This document shows, in pieces, positions 11,483 through 22,089 of a stretch of DNA of 64,000 bases (position 1 is the stretch's first letter; every line of letters starts with the position of its first letter). The translations under genes and the position numbers were made by a program. This DNA comes from Aselliscus stoliczkanus (taxonomy: Eukaryota > Chordata > Mammalia > Chiroptera > Hipposideridae). Below the pieces are notes generated by a model. It was given only the letters and a program-made list of their open reading frames with translations, was not told the origin of the DNA and made no database searches. Location: positions 113,958,687 through 114,022,686 of the forward strand of contig CM066732.1 in the NCBI GenBank assembly GCA_033961575.1. The letters are read 5' to 3'.

Positions 11483-12123
11483 GATTGGAAGATTTAATAC
11501 TGTTAAGATGTCAATACTACTCAAAGCCATCTACAGATACACTGCAATCCCTATCAAAATCCCAGTGACACTTTTTGGCAGAAACAGAAAAAACCCATCC
11601 TAAAATTCATATAGAATCTCAAGGGCCTAAACAATCTTGAAAAAGAACAAAGCTGGGGGACTCACACTTAATGATTTCAAAACTTACTACAAAGCTACAA
11701 TAATCAAAACAGTGTGGTACTGACAAAAGACAGACATATATAGACCAAAGGAATAGAATACAGAACCAAGAAATAAACCCTCACATATATATTCAAATGA
11801 TTTTTGACAAGGGTGCCAATACATTTAATGGGGAAACAACCAGTGGTACTGGAAAAACTGGATATCCACAAGCAAAAGAATTAAGTTGAACCCTTACCTA
11901 ACACCACATATAAAAATTAACTCAAAATGGATCAAAGACCTAATGTAAGATCTCAAACTATAAAACGCTTAGAAGAACACATAGGGCAAAAGCTTCAGAA
12001 TATTGCATTTAGCAGTGATTTCTTGGATGTGACACAGGTATAGGCAACAAAAGAAAAAAAACACACAAACTGGACTTTATGCAATTTTTAAGAATTTGTG
12101 CATTAAAAGACAATAAATACCAT

Positions 12124-12279
12124 GGGGCCGGCCGAGTGGCTCAGTTGGATAAGAGCTCGCTCAAGAGTGCGAGCTGAGCTCTGAGCAACTGCAGTTAGAT
12201 GCCCAGCCCGAGATGAGCTACCACTGAGCTGCCAACAAGTGGCAGGATGACTCAGCTAAAAAAAAAAACAAAAAAAAAA
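12124..12279 (+). mobile_element. SINE type C
   Basis: Head 'ggggccggccgagtggctca', body with 'gagctcgctcaagagtgcga', end 'gactcagct' plus an A-rich tail. Target 'acaata(aata)ccat' recurs after the tail. Confidence 0.88.
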
Positions 12280-12331
12280 CAATACCATCAGAATAAAAAC
12301 GGAATCCACAGGATGGGAGAAAAAAAACAGA

Positions 12332-12535
12332 GATGCCAAAAACATGTATACACACTTTAAGAAAGGAAAAAACTGTATTAAAATTGTAATACAATGAATG
12401 ACAATCAATTCATTTGATTAACGCTATCTTTTGAGCAAATGTCATACTACACATTGCTACCGTAATTCAATTCAACTTCAAAAAGTAATACATATAGATA
12501 AAATCTCTTAAAATGTGTACATTTTTTGGCACCCC
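12332..12535. mobile_element. Mariner-type MITE in the L1
   Basis: Inverted ends: 'gatgccaaaaacatgtatac' on the left, and 'gtacattttttggcacccc' on the right (complement GGGGTGCCAAAAAATGTAC). About 204 bp with no coding capacity. The L1 text around it (gggagaaa...tatttgcaaatca) closes across a TA, as expected of Tc1/mariner insertion. Confidence 0.75.
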
Positions 12536-12985
12536 AGTATTTGCAAATCATGTATCTGACACGGGATTAATATCCAAAATATACACACAACTCCTAAAAC
12601 TCAAAAACAAAAAAAAATACAAATAACCCGATTCAAAATGGGCAAAGGACTGGAATAGACATTTCTCCAAAGATATACAAATGTCTAATAAGCACATGAA
12701 AAGATGGTCAACATCACAAATCATTAGAGAAAGGTAATTCAAAACTACAATGAGATACCACCATTAGGATGGCTGCTATCAAAAAAAAAAAAAAGGAAAA
12801 GCAAGTATTGGTAAGGATGTGGAGAAACTGGAACCCTTTTGCACTGATGGTGGGAATGTAAAATGGTACAGTGGCTGTGGAAAATAGTATGGCAGTTCCT
12901 CAAAAACTTAAAAATAGAATTATCGTAAAATCCAGCAATTCCATTTCTGGGTATATATACCTAAAACAATTAAAAGGAGGGTCTT

Positions 12986-13411
12986 GGGCCGGCCGAGTGG
13001 CACATTGGTTAAGAGCTGGTTTTGGGATGCCAGCGGCCCCAGTTTGGATCCCACGTGAGGGCCAGTGACACTGCCTTCTACAGCTAACAACAGCTCCACC
13101 TGGAGCTGGGCTGTGCGAGCCCAGGCAACGGTGTAGGCTGCAGCCCCTGCTGCAGTGGGCTGCCATAGGCTACAGTGAATGGCCAGCAGCCAGCGTGAGC
13201 TGCCAATAACCACAGTGAGCGACCATCCAGAGGCTGGCAACCAATCTGCCTCATCCGGAAAGAGCGCAATGACGATACCAACATGGGCCAGTGAAGCAAC
13301 ATCCTCCACAACTAGACTGAAGAACAAAAAGACAGCAACTTGTCTGCTCCCCTTCCCCGATTACCCAACGCTGTTCCCCTCCACCAATTCCCAAATAAAA
13401 TCTTTTTTAAA
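12986..13411 (+). mobile_element. SINE type B, well-preserved reference copy
   Basis: Perfect 14-bp target duplication 'aaaaggagggtctt' at 12972-12985 and 13412-13425. In order: a tRNA-like head of about 95 bp shared with type A; 'acagctaacaacagctccac'; a GC-rich segment with a 'ggccagcagccagcgtgagc' module; 'gccagtgaagcaacatcctc'; a C-rich tail; and AATAAA. Translated ORFs over it are by-products of the repeat. Confidence 0.93.
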
Positions 13412-13483
13412 AAAAGGAGGGTCTTAAAGAGATATTTGTACACAAATGCTCATAGCAGCATTATTTACAATAACTAAAAGGTA

Positions 13484-13607
13484 GGGCCGGCCGAATGGCT
13501 CGTTGGTTAAGAGCTGGCTTGGGATGCCAGCGTCCCCGGTTCAGATTCCATATATGAGGGCCAGTGACACTGCCCTCTAAAAAAGAAAGAAAGAAAAAAT
13601 AATAAAA
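13484..13607 (+). mobile_element. SINE type A
   Basis: Head 'gggccggccgaatggctcgt', tail of A/AAAG runs, target repeat 'taaaaggtag' on both sides in L1 sequence. Confidence 0.9.
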
Positions 13608-13670
13608 TAAAAGGTAGGAGCAACCCAACTGTCCATCAACAGATAAATGGATGAAATAAACATACAATAG

Positions 13671-13796
13671 AGGGCCAGCCGAGCGGCGAGGTGGTTGGGA
13701 GCTGGCTTGGGATGCCAGCGGCCCTGGTTTGGATCCCACATATGAAGGATGGTGACACTGCCCTCTAAAAAGGAAAACAAAAACAAACAAACAAAA
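13671..13796 (+). mobile_element. SINE type A
   Basis: Perfect 13-bp target repeat 'aaacatacaatag' (13658-13670 and 13797-13809). Head 'agggccagccgagcggcgag', A/C-rich tail. Confidence 0.92.
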
Positions 13797-13950
13797 AAAC
13801 ATACAATAGAATATTATTCAGCTTTAAAAAGAAAGGAAATTCTGACACATGCTACAATATGGATGAATCTTGAGAACATTATGCTAAGTGAAATATGCCA
13901 GTCACAAAAAGACAAATACTGCATGAGTCCACTTATATGAGGTAATTAGT

Positions 13951-14562
13951 GTGCAGTAGTTCTCCCTTATCCATGATTTCAATTTACATGATTATAGTTT
14001 CAGTTACCGGCAGTCAATTGCTGTCCAAATATATTAAATGAAAAATTCCAAAAATAATTCATAAGTCTTAAACTTATGAATTATGCTCTGAGTGGTATGA
14101 TGAAATCTCACAAGTGTCCCGTCCTACATGTGAATCATCCCTTTGTCCACGGTATCCACACAGTATATGCTACTTGCCCATTGGTTATTAAATAGCCGTA
14201 TGGTCAGAAGGTCAATAGAAGCCTAACGCTAAGTCACAATGCTTACATCATTCACACTACGTAGGCATCGTATCATTTCACATCATCACAAGATAAAGAA
14301 CTGAGTATATTACAATTACATATTTTGACAGACAGACCCCCCCATTCACATAACTTCTATTACAGTATGTTGTTATGATTGTTCTATTTTACTATTAGTT
14401 GTTGTTAATCTCTTATTGTACATAATTTATAAATTAAACTTTATCATAAGTCTGTATGTATAGAAAAAAACATAGTATATATAGGGTTCAGAACTATCCA
14501 CAGTTTCAGGCATCCACTGGGGTCTCAGAACATATCCCCCACAGATAAGGCGGGATTATTAC
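13951..14562. mobile_element. pogo/Tigger-type DNA transposon fragment (MER44-like)
   Basis: The left end 'cagtagttctcccttatcc' and the complement of the right end 'ggataaggcgggattattac' form a TIR. Internal text ('aaatgaaaaattccaaaaat', 'gtgaatcatccctttgtcca') follows the MER44/Tigger family as I remember it. Internally deleted and non-coding; inserted in the L1 3' region. Confidence 0.65.
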
Positions 14563-14819
14563 AGTCAAAATCATAGGGACAGAAAGTAGAATGGTGTTCA
14601 CCAGGGGCTTATGCGAGGGGGAGGTGGGGAGTTATTGTTTTAATGGGAATAGTTTCAGTTTTACAAGATAAAGTTATGGAGATGGACTACGGTAGTAGTT
14701 ACACATTACTAAAGTATTTAATACCACTAAACTGCACAATTAAAATGGTTAAGATGGTAAATTTGATGTTATAGTTATTTTACCACACTAAAATTTTTTT
14801 GAAAAAAACAAAAGGTATA

Positions 14820-15235
14820 TTGCACAGGGAAATGAAAAAGAAAAGATCCTGTGAACTCAAAGCACAGATCTATGGCCCAGAAAGGTGAAAAGTCTGCTTC
14901 ACAGTAACTAAGAGAACAAAGAAACTGCCCACCCTTGGCCTAGGAGCAGGCATTAAGAGTAAAGAAGCAAGCTATGAGAGTAATAGAGAGAAGCAGGAGG
15001 TTCCAGGTATGACCATCCCCAGCTAAGGAAACCTGAACGTATCAAAGAGAACTAGTAGTGCAGTGCTGTACAGTCCATAAAGTTCGCTGGGTTGACCAAC
15101 ATCAAAGAAAAACAGTAAAAGTGCCCTACCTTTTCCCATAACACCAGCTACATAATCCATGCTACTTCATGGTTGGTCTGTTTCTTCTATTATAGGCAAC
15201 ATTTAGCATTTTTCATTTGAGAATTTTCACATACC
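14820..15235. other. Intronic sequence, nothing recognised
   Basis: Purine-rich text with no assignable element. Confidence 0.45.
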
Positions 15236-15239
15236 CCAG

Positions 15240-15460
15240 CATACACAGTTTTGCACATGTATCACCCCCTAAACAGCTCTCAAATCTATCCACATATCTC
15301 CATTTTCACCACCAAAGCCCTTGCCCATGCTACAATCGTCTCTCATCTGAACCACCAAAATAATCTCCTAAATGACTGCCTGCATCATCTTTGCCTCCCT
15401 AGCCAGAATAGTGTTTTAAAAAACGAACTTTCCCTCCCCTGCTTTAAAATCCTTTGAAAT
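15240..15460 (+). mobile_element. L2 fragment
   Basis: 'ctacaatcgtctctcatctg', 'ctgcctgcatcatctttgcc' and 'ctcccctgctttaaaatcct' follow the L2 3' region in order. Diverged. Confidence 0.5.
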
Positions 15461-15464
15461 ATGA

Positions 15465-16335
15465 TATCTGAGACTTACTGCAAAATAATACAAGAGGCAA
15501 GAAAAGTGGATAGAAGCATGTGTATGACAGGAAATATTAATAGATACTTGGTCTTTGTCTGCTTAGGCACACAGCATCTTAAACCGTTGGAATTACTGGA
15601 GTGGTAAGGATATCTTTTGTATACTAACAAAACGACTAACTGGATGGGGGCCGATAGCTTCAGGATGGGGGCAGATCGCCAAAAAGCATGATTAGAGTTG
15701 GAACTTTCAGCCACAGAACCCCCATCTCTGAGGAGGGGAGAAAGGATGGAGAGTGAGCTAAATCAACAATGGTCAATAATTTAATCAATGCTGAAGTAAT
15801 GAAAGCTCCCTAAATGAGAGTTTGGAGAGCTTCCAGCTCGCACCATGCTTCCCCACCCCACCGCCACCCCTGCAAATACCTTGCTCTATGCATCTCTATG
15901 CTGTTCCTGTGTTGTAGCATTTAAAATAAATCAGGAAATGCAAGTAAAGTGTTTTCCTGAGTTTGTAAGCCACAAATTATCAAACATGATGAAGGGGTAT
16001 TGGGAACCCACAATTTATAGCCAGTTGGTCAGAAGTACAGGTGGCAACCTGGGACTTGCAACTGGCATCTGAAGTGTGGAGTTCTGTGAGACTGAGCCCT
16101 TAACCTGTGGGGTCTACACTAATTTCCAGTAGTGTCAGAACTGAGTTACACTGGAGGATACTCACGTAGTGTCTGGAGAGTTGAACAATTCGTTGGTGTG
16201 AGGTAAAAAAAACCCATATATTTGGTGTCAGAAGTGTTGTGAGTGAAAACAGTGCAGAGGGTATAAACGAAATAAAAGTGGTAACTGTTAAACTGGATGT
16301 TGGGAAATATTATCTTCACTTATATATGTTTAATA
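15465..16335. other. Intronic sequence, nothing recognised
   Basis: No gene or nameable repeat. A short ORF at 15845-16072 has no recognisable domain or splice context. Confidence 0.45.
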
Positions 16336-16338
16336 TTT

Positions 16339-16410
16339 TTCCCCTTCCCCAATTCCCCAACACTGTTCCCTCCCCCAATTCCCCAATAAAATCTAAAAAA
16401 AAAAAAAAAA
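16339..16410 (+). mobile_element. 5'-truncated SINE tail (type B or D)
   Basis: Only the C-rich tail with duplicated 'ccccaattcccca' units, AATAAAATC and an A run is present. This is expected of a severely 5'-truncated retrotransposition. Confidence 0.8.
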
Positions 16411-16539
16411 GTTAATAAAGTATATTTAAAAGGAGAAAACGTTAAAAAATTTTTCAGAATCTTTTCAATCTAAAGAACAAAATCTCTACTATGGCCGAGA
16501 AGGCCAAGAATTGACCCTCTCCCCCTTGCTCTCCTATCT

Positions 16540-17015
16540 ATAGCTACACCTGAGATGTTCAACTCCTGGAAGCAACATGCCCCTTTCTACTGCAGGACCT
16601 TTGCACATGCAGTTCTCTCTGTTTAGAGCCTGCCTTCTCCATCCCACTTTCTTTCACCCTGTTAATGTCTAGTCACAAGATCTCAGTTTAAACAGCCCAG
16701 TACCAGGGACATATTAGGTATTCAATAATTACTAGTTGAATTAAATGTCACTTCCTCAGAAAAGCTATCCCTGAGAGCACGTATCTAAGACCAAGTCCCT
16801 CTCTTAAAATGCTCACTCAGCACCCAGAACTTCGCCTTCACACAGCATTTTGCAGTTTGCAATCATACACCACTTGTGTGATTATTTGTTCAGTGTCCTC
16901 TCAAACTAGTCTATAAGATCCATGAGAGTGCAGACAGTTTCAATTTTGTTTATATCACCAGTGCTTAGCAAACATAAAGCACATAGAGGGACCTCAATCA
17001 ATATTTGCTGAACTG
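16540..17015 (+). mobile_element. L2 3' end
   Basis: 'gcaggacctttgcacatgca' through 'agtgcttagcaaacataaag' and 'caatcaatatttgctgaact' is the canonical order of the L2 3' end, diverged. Confidence 0.7.
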
Positions 17016-17234
17016 CGCTGAGTAATCTGGGTCTTTGTAGCTCATTATTTACACAGAATCTCATTTAAACTCAGATCTTTTCTTACTCTGAACAGATATA
17101 ATGAAAGCACTTTAAAAGAACTAATTCCAAGTATGGTAGTACCAGTAGACATACCCCATGACCTCTGTCTTCAGTCATTTCCAGCTCCTCCTCTCACTGT
17201 ACATACATTTTTGGAGTAATTCCAGCGAATTCCA

Positions 17235-17560
17235 AGACTTTCACCTACCTCTCATATGCTAATGAGTCCAGTCCAAATTTCTCGCTCCTGGGCTCTGGAC
17301 CTGATTATTCACTGCTAATGTGACAGATCCACACAGATGTCCCCAAAGAACGTTAATTCCAACATGTTTAAAACTGAACTTGTGGGCCGGCCGAGTGGCA
17401 CGATGGTTAAGAGCTGGCTTGGGAAGCCAGCCGTCCCGGTTTGGATCCCACATATGTGGGTCCATGACACTGTCCTCTAAGAAAAAAAAAGAAAAAAAAA
17501 AGAAAAAAAAACTGAACTTGTAATTTACTACCACCCCTCTGCTACACTCACACTCACAAA
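17235..17560 (+). mobile_element. L2 fragment interrupted by a SINE
   Basis: L2-like text ('catgtttaaaactgaacttg') is cut by the SINE at 17384 and continues with 'taatttactaccacccctct'. Confidence 0.45.
17384..17507 (+). mobile_element. SINE type A
   Basis: Perfect 14-bp target repeat 'aaaactgaacttgt' (17370-17383 and 17508-17521). A tail broken by G residues. Confidence 0.93.
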
Positions 17561-17631
17561 TAAATTTATAAAGCTTTAAATTTATGAATTTAGAGATTCA
17601 TAAAAGAAATACATCAACAAGGATACTTCTC

Positions 17632-17739
17632 GGGCCGGCCGAGTGGCGCAGTGGTTAAGCGCTGGCTTGGAAAGCCAGCGGTCCCGGTTCAGTCCCACAT
17701 ATGAGGGCCAGTGACACTGCCCTCAAAAAAAAAAAAAAA
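17632..17739 (+). mobile_element. SINE type A, upstream half of a dimer
   Basis: Complete head to 'ctgccctc' plus A15, directly abutting a type B SINE. The left target repeat 'aacaaggatacttctc' lies before this copy and its partner lies only after the type B copy. Confidence 0.92.
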
Positions 17740-18199
17740 GGGCCGGCCGAGTGGCACATTGGTTAAGCGCTGGTTTTGGGATGCCAGCGGCCCCGGTTCG
17801 GATCCCACATGAGGGCCAGTGACACTGCCCTCTACAGCTAACAACAGCTTCACCTGGAGCTGGGCTGTGCGAGCCCCAGTGATGGTGTGGGCTGCAGCCC
17901 CTGCTGCAGTGGGCTGCCATAGGCTGCAGTGAGTGGCCCACAGCCAGCGTGAGCGGCTGGCAGCCAAGCGTGAGCTGCCAATAGCCGCGATGAGCGACAT
18001 CCAGAGGCCAGCGACCGATCTGCCTCATCCGGGAAGAGCGCAATGACGATACCAACATGGGCCAGTGAAGCAACATCCTCCGCAACTAAAACTGAAGAAC
18101 AAGAAGACGGCAACTTGTCTGTTCCCCTTTCCCGATTCCCCAATGCTGTTCCCCTCCACCAATTCCCCAATAAAATCTTTAAAAAAAAAAAAAAAAAAA
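17740..18199 (+). mobile_element. SINE type B, downstream half of a dimer
   Basis: Full type B with the diagnostic 'gagcgacatccagaggccag' (four bases shorter than other copies) and 'cagccaagcgtgagctgcc'. An A20 tail is followed by 'aacaagggtacttctc'. The same diagnostics occur at 36571 and 40016, defining a subfamily. Confidence 0.92.
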
Positions 18200-18228
18200 A
18201 ACAAGGGTACTTCTCAAGGGCATTTCTT

Positions 18229-19107
18229 ATTTTTTTTTTAATTTTATTGGGGAATTGGGGGAGGGGAACAGTGTTGGTGAATTGGGGGAGGAGACCAGCC
18301 AAGTTGTTCTTCAATCTTCACTGTGCAGGGCGCCAGTCACCATCTGGCTGCCCAGCAGCAGCTCGTGACTTCTAAGCTCAAGGTGCTGTGTTCAATCTTA
18401 GCTGCGGGTGGGTGTAGCCACCATCCCATGCGGGAGTAGAACCAGCAGCCTTGTTATTAAGAGAGCACACTCTATCCTCTGAGCCATCCGGGAGGCAGCT
18501 CAGCTCAAGGTGCTGAGTTCAATCTTTAGTTGCGGGTGGGTGTAGCCCACCACTGAACAGGCAATCTTGTTGTTACACCAGCTGAGCCATCCTGCCACCT
18601 GTTGGCAGCTCAGTGACAACTCAGCTAGGGCGCAGCTTTCACTGGCCCATGTGGGAATCGTACCCATGGCCCTGTTGTTCAGAACACACGCTCTAAGCCG
18701 ACTTACGGGGGAGGTGAACAGCGTTGGGAAATCAGGGAAGGGAAACAGACAAGTTGCTGTCTTTCTGTTTTTCAGTCTAGTTGCGGAGGACATTGCTTCA
18801 CTGGCCCATGTTGGAATCGTCATTGCGCTCTTCCCGGATGAGGCAGATAGGTCGCCGGCCTCTGGATGGTCGCTCACCACGGCTATTGGCAGCTCACGCT
18901 GGCTGCCAGCCACTCACTGTAGCCTATGGCAGCCCACTGCAGCAGGGGCTGCAGCCTACACCATTGCCGGGGCTCGCAACCCAGCTCCAGGTGGAGCTGT
19001 TGTTAGCTGTAGAGGGCAGTGTCACTGGCCCTCATATGTGGGATCCGAACCAAAGCCGCTGGTGTCCCAAGCCAGCTCTTAACCAATGCGCCACTCGGCC
19101 AGCCCTT
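18229..19107 (-). mobile_element. Chimeric SINE: type B fused to type D
   Basis: Read on the minus strand: a type B head and body from 19107 runs into a C-rich tail, then switches near 18708 to type D text starting inside its D arm ('taagtcggcttagagc'). Two more tRNA-like units and the AATAAA tail follow. One imperfect 13-bp target pair brackets the whole: 'aagggcatttctt' 18216-18228 and 'aagggaatttctt' 19109-19121. No second target repeat is seen at the junction. Confidence 0.85.
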
Positions 19108-19121
19108 TAAGGGAATTTCTT

Positions 19122-20010
19122 TAAAGTGCAGGAGGGACAACCCATTTGCAAAGCTCTGAAACTGAAAATTAGGTGCACACTATGATCCAGCTCTCCTCAT
19201 CCCTGCCCCAAGGACTTCCCTTCTAGAGGGCTTCATTGGGCGGACTTTTACTCATTAAACCACACGAATTATCAATGTTTAGCTACACAAACTTATACAG
19301 CTGATAAAAAGGAAGAAGGTTTTGTTATTATCCCTATTAAGAAAGTAAATACACTTAGAAAAGACTTGCCGAGTTTGCTACAAATTGTTTTGTTTTGTTT
19401 TTGAGGGCAGTGTCACTGGCCCCCATACATGGGATCCGAAACAGGCTGCTGGTGTCCCAAGCCAGCTCTTAACCACCGTGCCATTCGGCCAGCCCGTTGA
19501 CAAATTGTTTTGCTAAATCAATAATGAGAACTAGTCAAAAAAAATCCAGGAAGCAGACATGCTTATTCAGCAGGTAAAGATCTACAGACAAAATCGAATC
19601 AAACTAATGAGTTTTGCTTGTATTCAAGAACTACCAATTCACAATCCTGATGAATCAGCTAAATACTGGCAAAGAAAAACAAACTGCTGTTTTGTTTTGT
19701 TTTGAATTTACAGTAATGGTTAATACCACTAAAGGTAATTGTTCTTTTTTCCATTCATGGTCCAATGCACAAATCCAAATTTAACTGCAAACATAAATTA
19801 CCAAATTCACCAATGAAAAGTAGGGTTGGAAAAATTACCAAAGGACTGGAAGGAAAATAAACGAAATAGCACTCTACCACTATGTTTCCAAAACTGAAAT
19901 AAATGAGGGAAGCTGAAGGATTGGAGCACAGGGGTAGTCCATATAGTCCTTACAAGTGAATTTATCAAATTCTGAAGCTTTCTACCATTCTCTAGGTGAA
20001 CAGAGTAATA
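19122..20010. other. Intronic sequence with one SINE, otherwise unassigned
   Basis: Apart from the SINE at 19393 no gene or repeat is recognised. Confidence 0.45.
19393..19499 (-). mobile_element. SINE type A
   Basis: Perfect 13-bp target repeat 'acaaattgttttg' (19380-19392 and 19500-19512). The 'ttgttttgttttt' tail is a TTTTG variant of the T run. Confidence 0.92.
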
Positions 20011-20011
20011 A

Positions 20012-20270
20012 CAGCAGTTAACATTCTTCAAGCACTTTCTATGTGGCAGGCCCTGTGCTAATGCTTTACATGTATTCTCATTAAATCTCAGAACAACTCT
20101 ATGAACTAGATACTCTTATTATTCCCCTTTGCCAGAAAAGAAAACAGGCACAGAGAGGCTAAATAGTTTAACCCAAAGTCACATGGCCAGTAATCGATTA
20201 AAGATTCAAATCAGAGCAGTCTGACATCTGACCTGTTACCCACTAACTCATGCTGCTTATCACTACCATG
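20012..20270 (-). mobile_element. MIR SINE
   Basis: 'ctatgtggcaggccctgtgc', 'aacaactctatgaactagat' and 'ggcacagagaggctaaatag' are the reverse-strand order of MIR. Confidence 0.8.
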
Positions 20271-20499
20271 GTGGTTTCAAGTATTCTATATCACTCTACA
20301 TTTATTAAATTAAAAACCTCAGAAGGTTTCAATGAATCAGTTGCTAATCAGCTCATTCTTAGGGTCCTGTTGAAATGATAAAATCCATTTCTCTTGCCAC
20401 TATCTCAAGATCACTAAGTGACCCCAATCAGGTAACAACAACACTACACTTCACAGTCCTCAAGAGAAACTTGAAGGACAAGAATATGAACGACTGAGA

Positions 20500-21865
20500 A
20501 TAACAGAACAATTATGACAGAGCACAAAGCTGGAGAAATTCCACTATCTGGCTTTAGGGCTTATTATGAAGTTTTAGAAATCACGACATGTGCACTGGCA
20601 TCCAGAGAAATCAACAGAACAGAACTGAAGGTCGAGAAATAATCCACACATATATGGCCAATTGATTTTTAACGAATGCCAAGGCAGTTTAATGGAGGAA
20701 AGGATAATCTTCAGCAAAGGGTGCGGGCAACAGCTAGATATGCATATAGAAAAAAAACGAACCTCAACCCTAATTTCATACCTTATACAAAAATCAACTG
20801 AAATAGGCTCACAGATCTAAATGTAAGAGTTAAACTACAAAAATCTCTAGAGGAAAACACAAGAAAAAAAATCTTAGCAACTTTTGATTATGCAAAGATT
20901 TCTTAAATAGGACTAAAAAAATTTATACATTATAGATGTCTTCAAAATTTAAAACTTTTGTCCTTCAGAAAACCTTTTAAGAAAATGAATAGGCAAGCCC
21001 CTAACGTAAAGAAACTATTTGCAAAACATATATCCAACAAAGGACTTGTACAAGAACATATGAAAAGAATCCTTAGAACTCAAAAAAAAACAGACCATTT
21101 TAAAATGGACAAAATATTTGAACAGACATTTTACCAAAATATGTAAAAGACAAAATAAGCTTATAAAAAATGCTCAGCATTAGTGACTGGAGAAATGCAA
21201 ATTAAAACTACAATGAGATACTATTAAAAAAGCCCACTAAAATGGCTAAATTTAAAGAAACAGGTAATATCAAGTATTAATGAGGATGTGGAGCAACCAA
21301 CTAAAATCCTCATAAATGGCTGCTGGGAACGCAAAATGGAAAACAGTTTGGCGGTTTATTATAAAACTAAACATTTACTGTGCTTGACTAGTATATATGT
21401 AGCAATTCCACTCCTTAGATATTTGCCCAGGAAAAATGAAAACACATGACCACATAAAAACTTGCACATGACTGTCCATAGCAGCTTTATTCATAACATT
21501 CAAAAACTGGAAATTCAGATGTCCATCGACTGATGGATAGACAAATTATAGTATATCGATACAATGGCATACTAGTCAATAATAAAAAGTAATGAACTAC
21601 TGATGTAAGCAACAACATGGATGAATCTCAAAAGCATTACATTAAATGAAAGAAGTGAAACACAAAAGACTATACATAACTATGCTTCTACATACACAAA
21701 ATTCTAAAAGCAAAACTATGACAGAAAGTAGGTCAGTGGTTGCCAGTGGCTGAGGAACAGGGGGAGCGGATTAACTACAATACAAAACTCCAGGTGGTAG
21801 CTATGTAACTATACATATTTGTCAAATTGTTCACTTAAAACAGTAAATTTTATTGCCAAAAGGAA
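20500..21865 (+). mobile_element. Old L1 3' portion
   Basis: ORF2 C-terminal text ('gagatactattaaaaaagcc', 'tggatgaatctcaaaagcat') is followed by 3' UTR text with 'cagtggttgccagtggctga'. Heavily mutated, many stops. Plus strand. Confidence 0.75.
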
Positions 21866-22089
21866 ACAAATGAAAAACTCAGTAACTTGCAGATCTCTTG
21901 CCTCCTCTTGTCCACTTAATGCCCAAAGGTTCTGGGACTTCCTCTTTTTGTCAATATTTTTTAATCTTTTTATTTTTTTACATCAACAATTTCAGTTGAT
22001 GTAACCCGTCATCATTACACAGATACCTCCCGAATCCACACTTCTGGCCAGCACCTCTGCAGAATACCAGTCTTAGCTTCCAAATGCCT

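Larger units (their letters stand above)
11018..14815 (+). mobile_element. L1 3' half broken by seven later insertions
   Basis: L1 ORF2 text starts near the reverse-transcriptase active-site region ('gattatcttatatgtagtaa' corresponds to MILYVENP) and runs through the ORF2 C-terminus to a 3' UTR ending near 14,815. It is interrupted by SINEs at 11337, 12124, 12986, 13484 and 13671, a mariner-type MITE at 12332 and a pogo/Tigger-type element at 13951. Joining the L1 blocks across each insertion restores continuous L1 order. Confidence 0.85.

Noticed and set aside
12920..13327. Recurrent ORFs of 70-155 aa with 'HWPMLVSSLRSS' or '[11 protein letters not shown]' phrases, here and at about fifteen other places
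   Set aside because: Each falls exactly on a SINE copy and the same phrases recur in several frames. They are translations of the repeat, not a gene family.
17632..17739. tRNA gene from the head with D-arm and T-arm-like text and a TTGGGAA anticodon-type loop
   Set aside because: The same unit occurs dozens of times with A tails and target duplications, and the 3' acceptor side does not pair with the 5' end. It is a tRNA-derived SINE.
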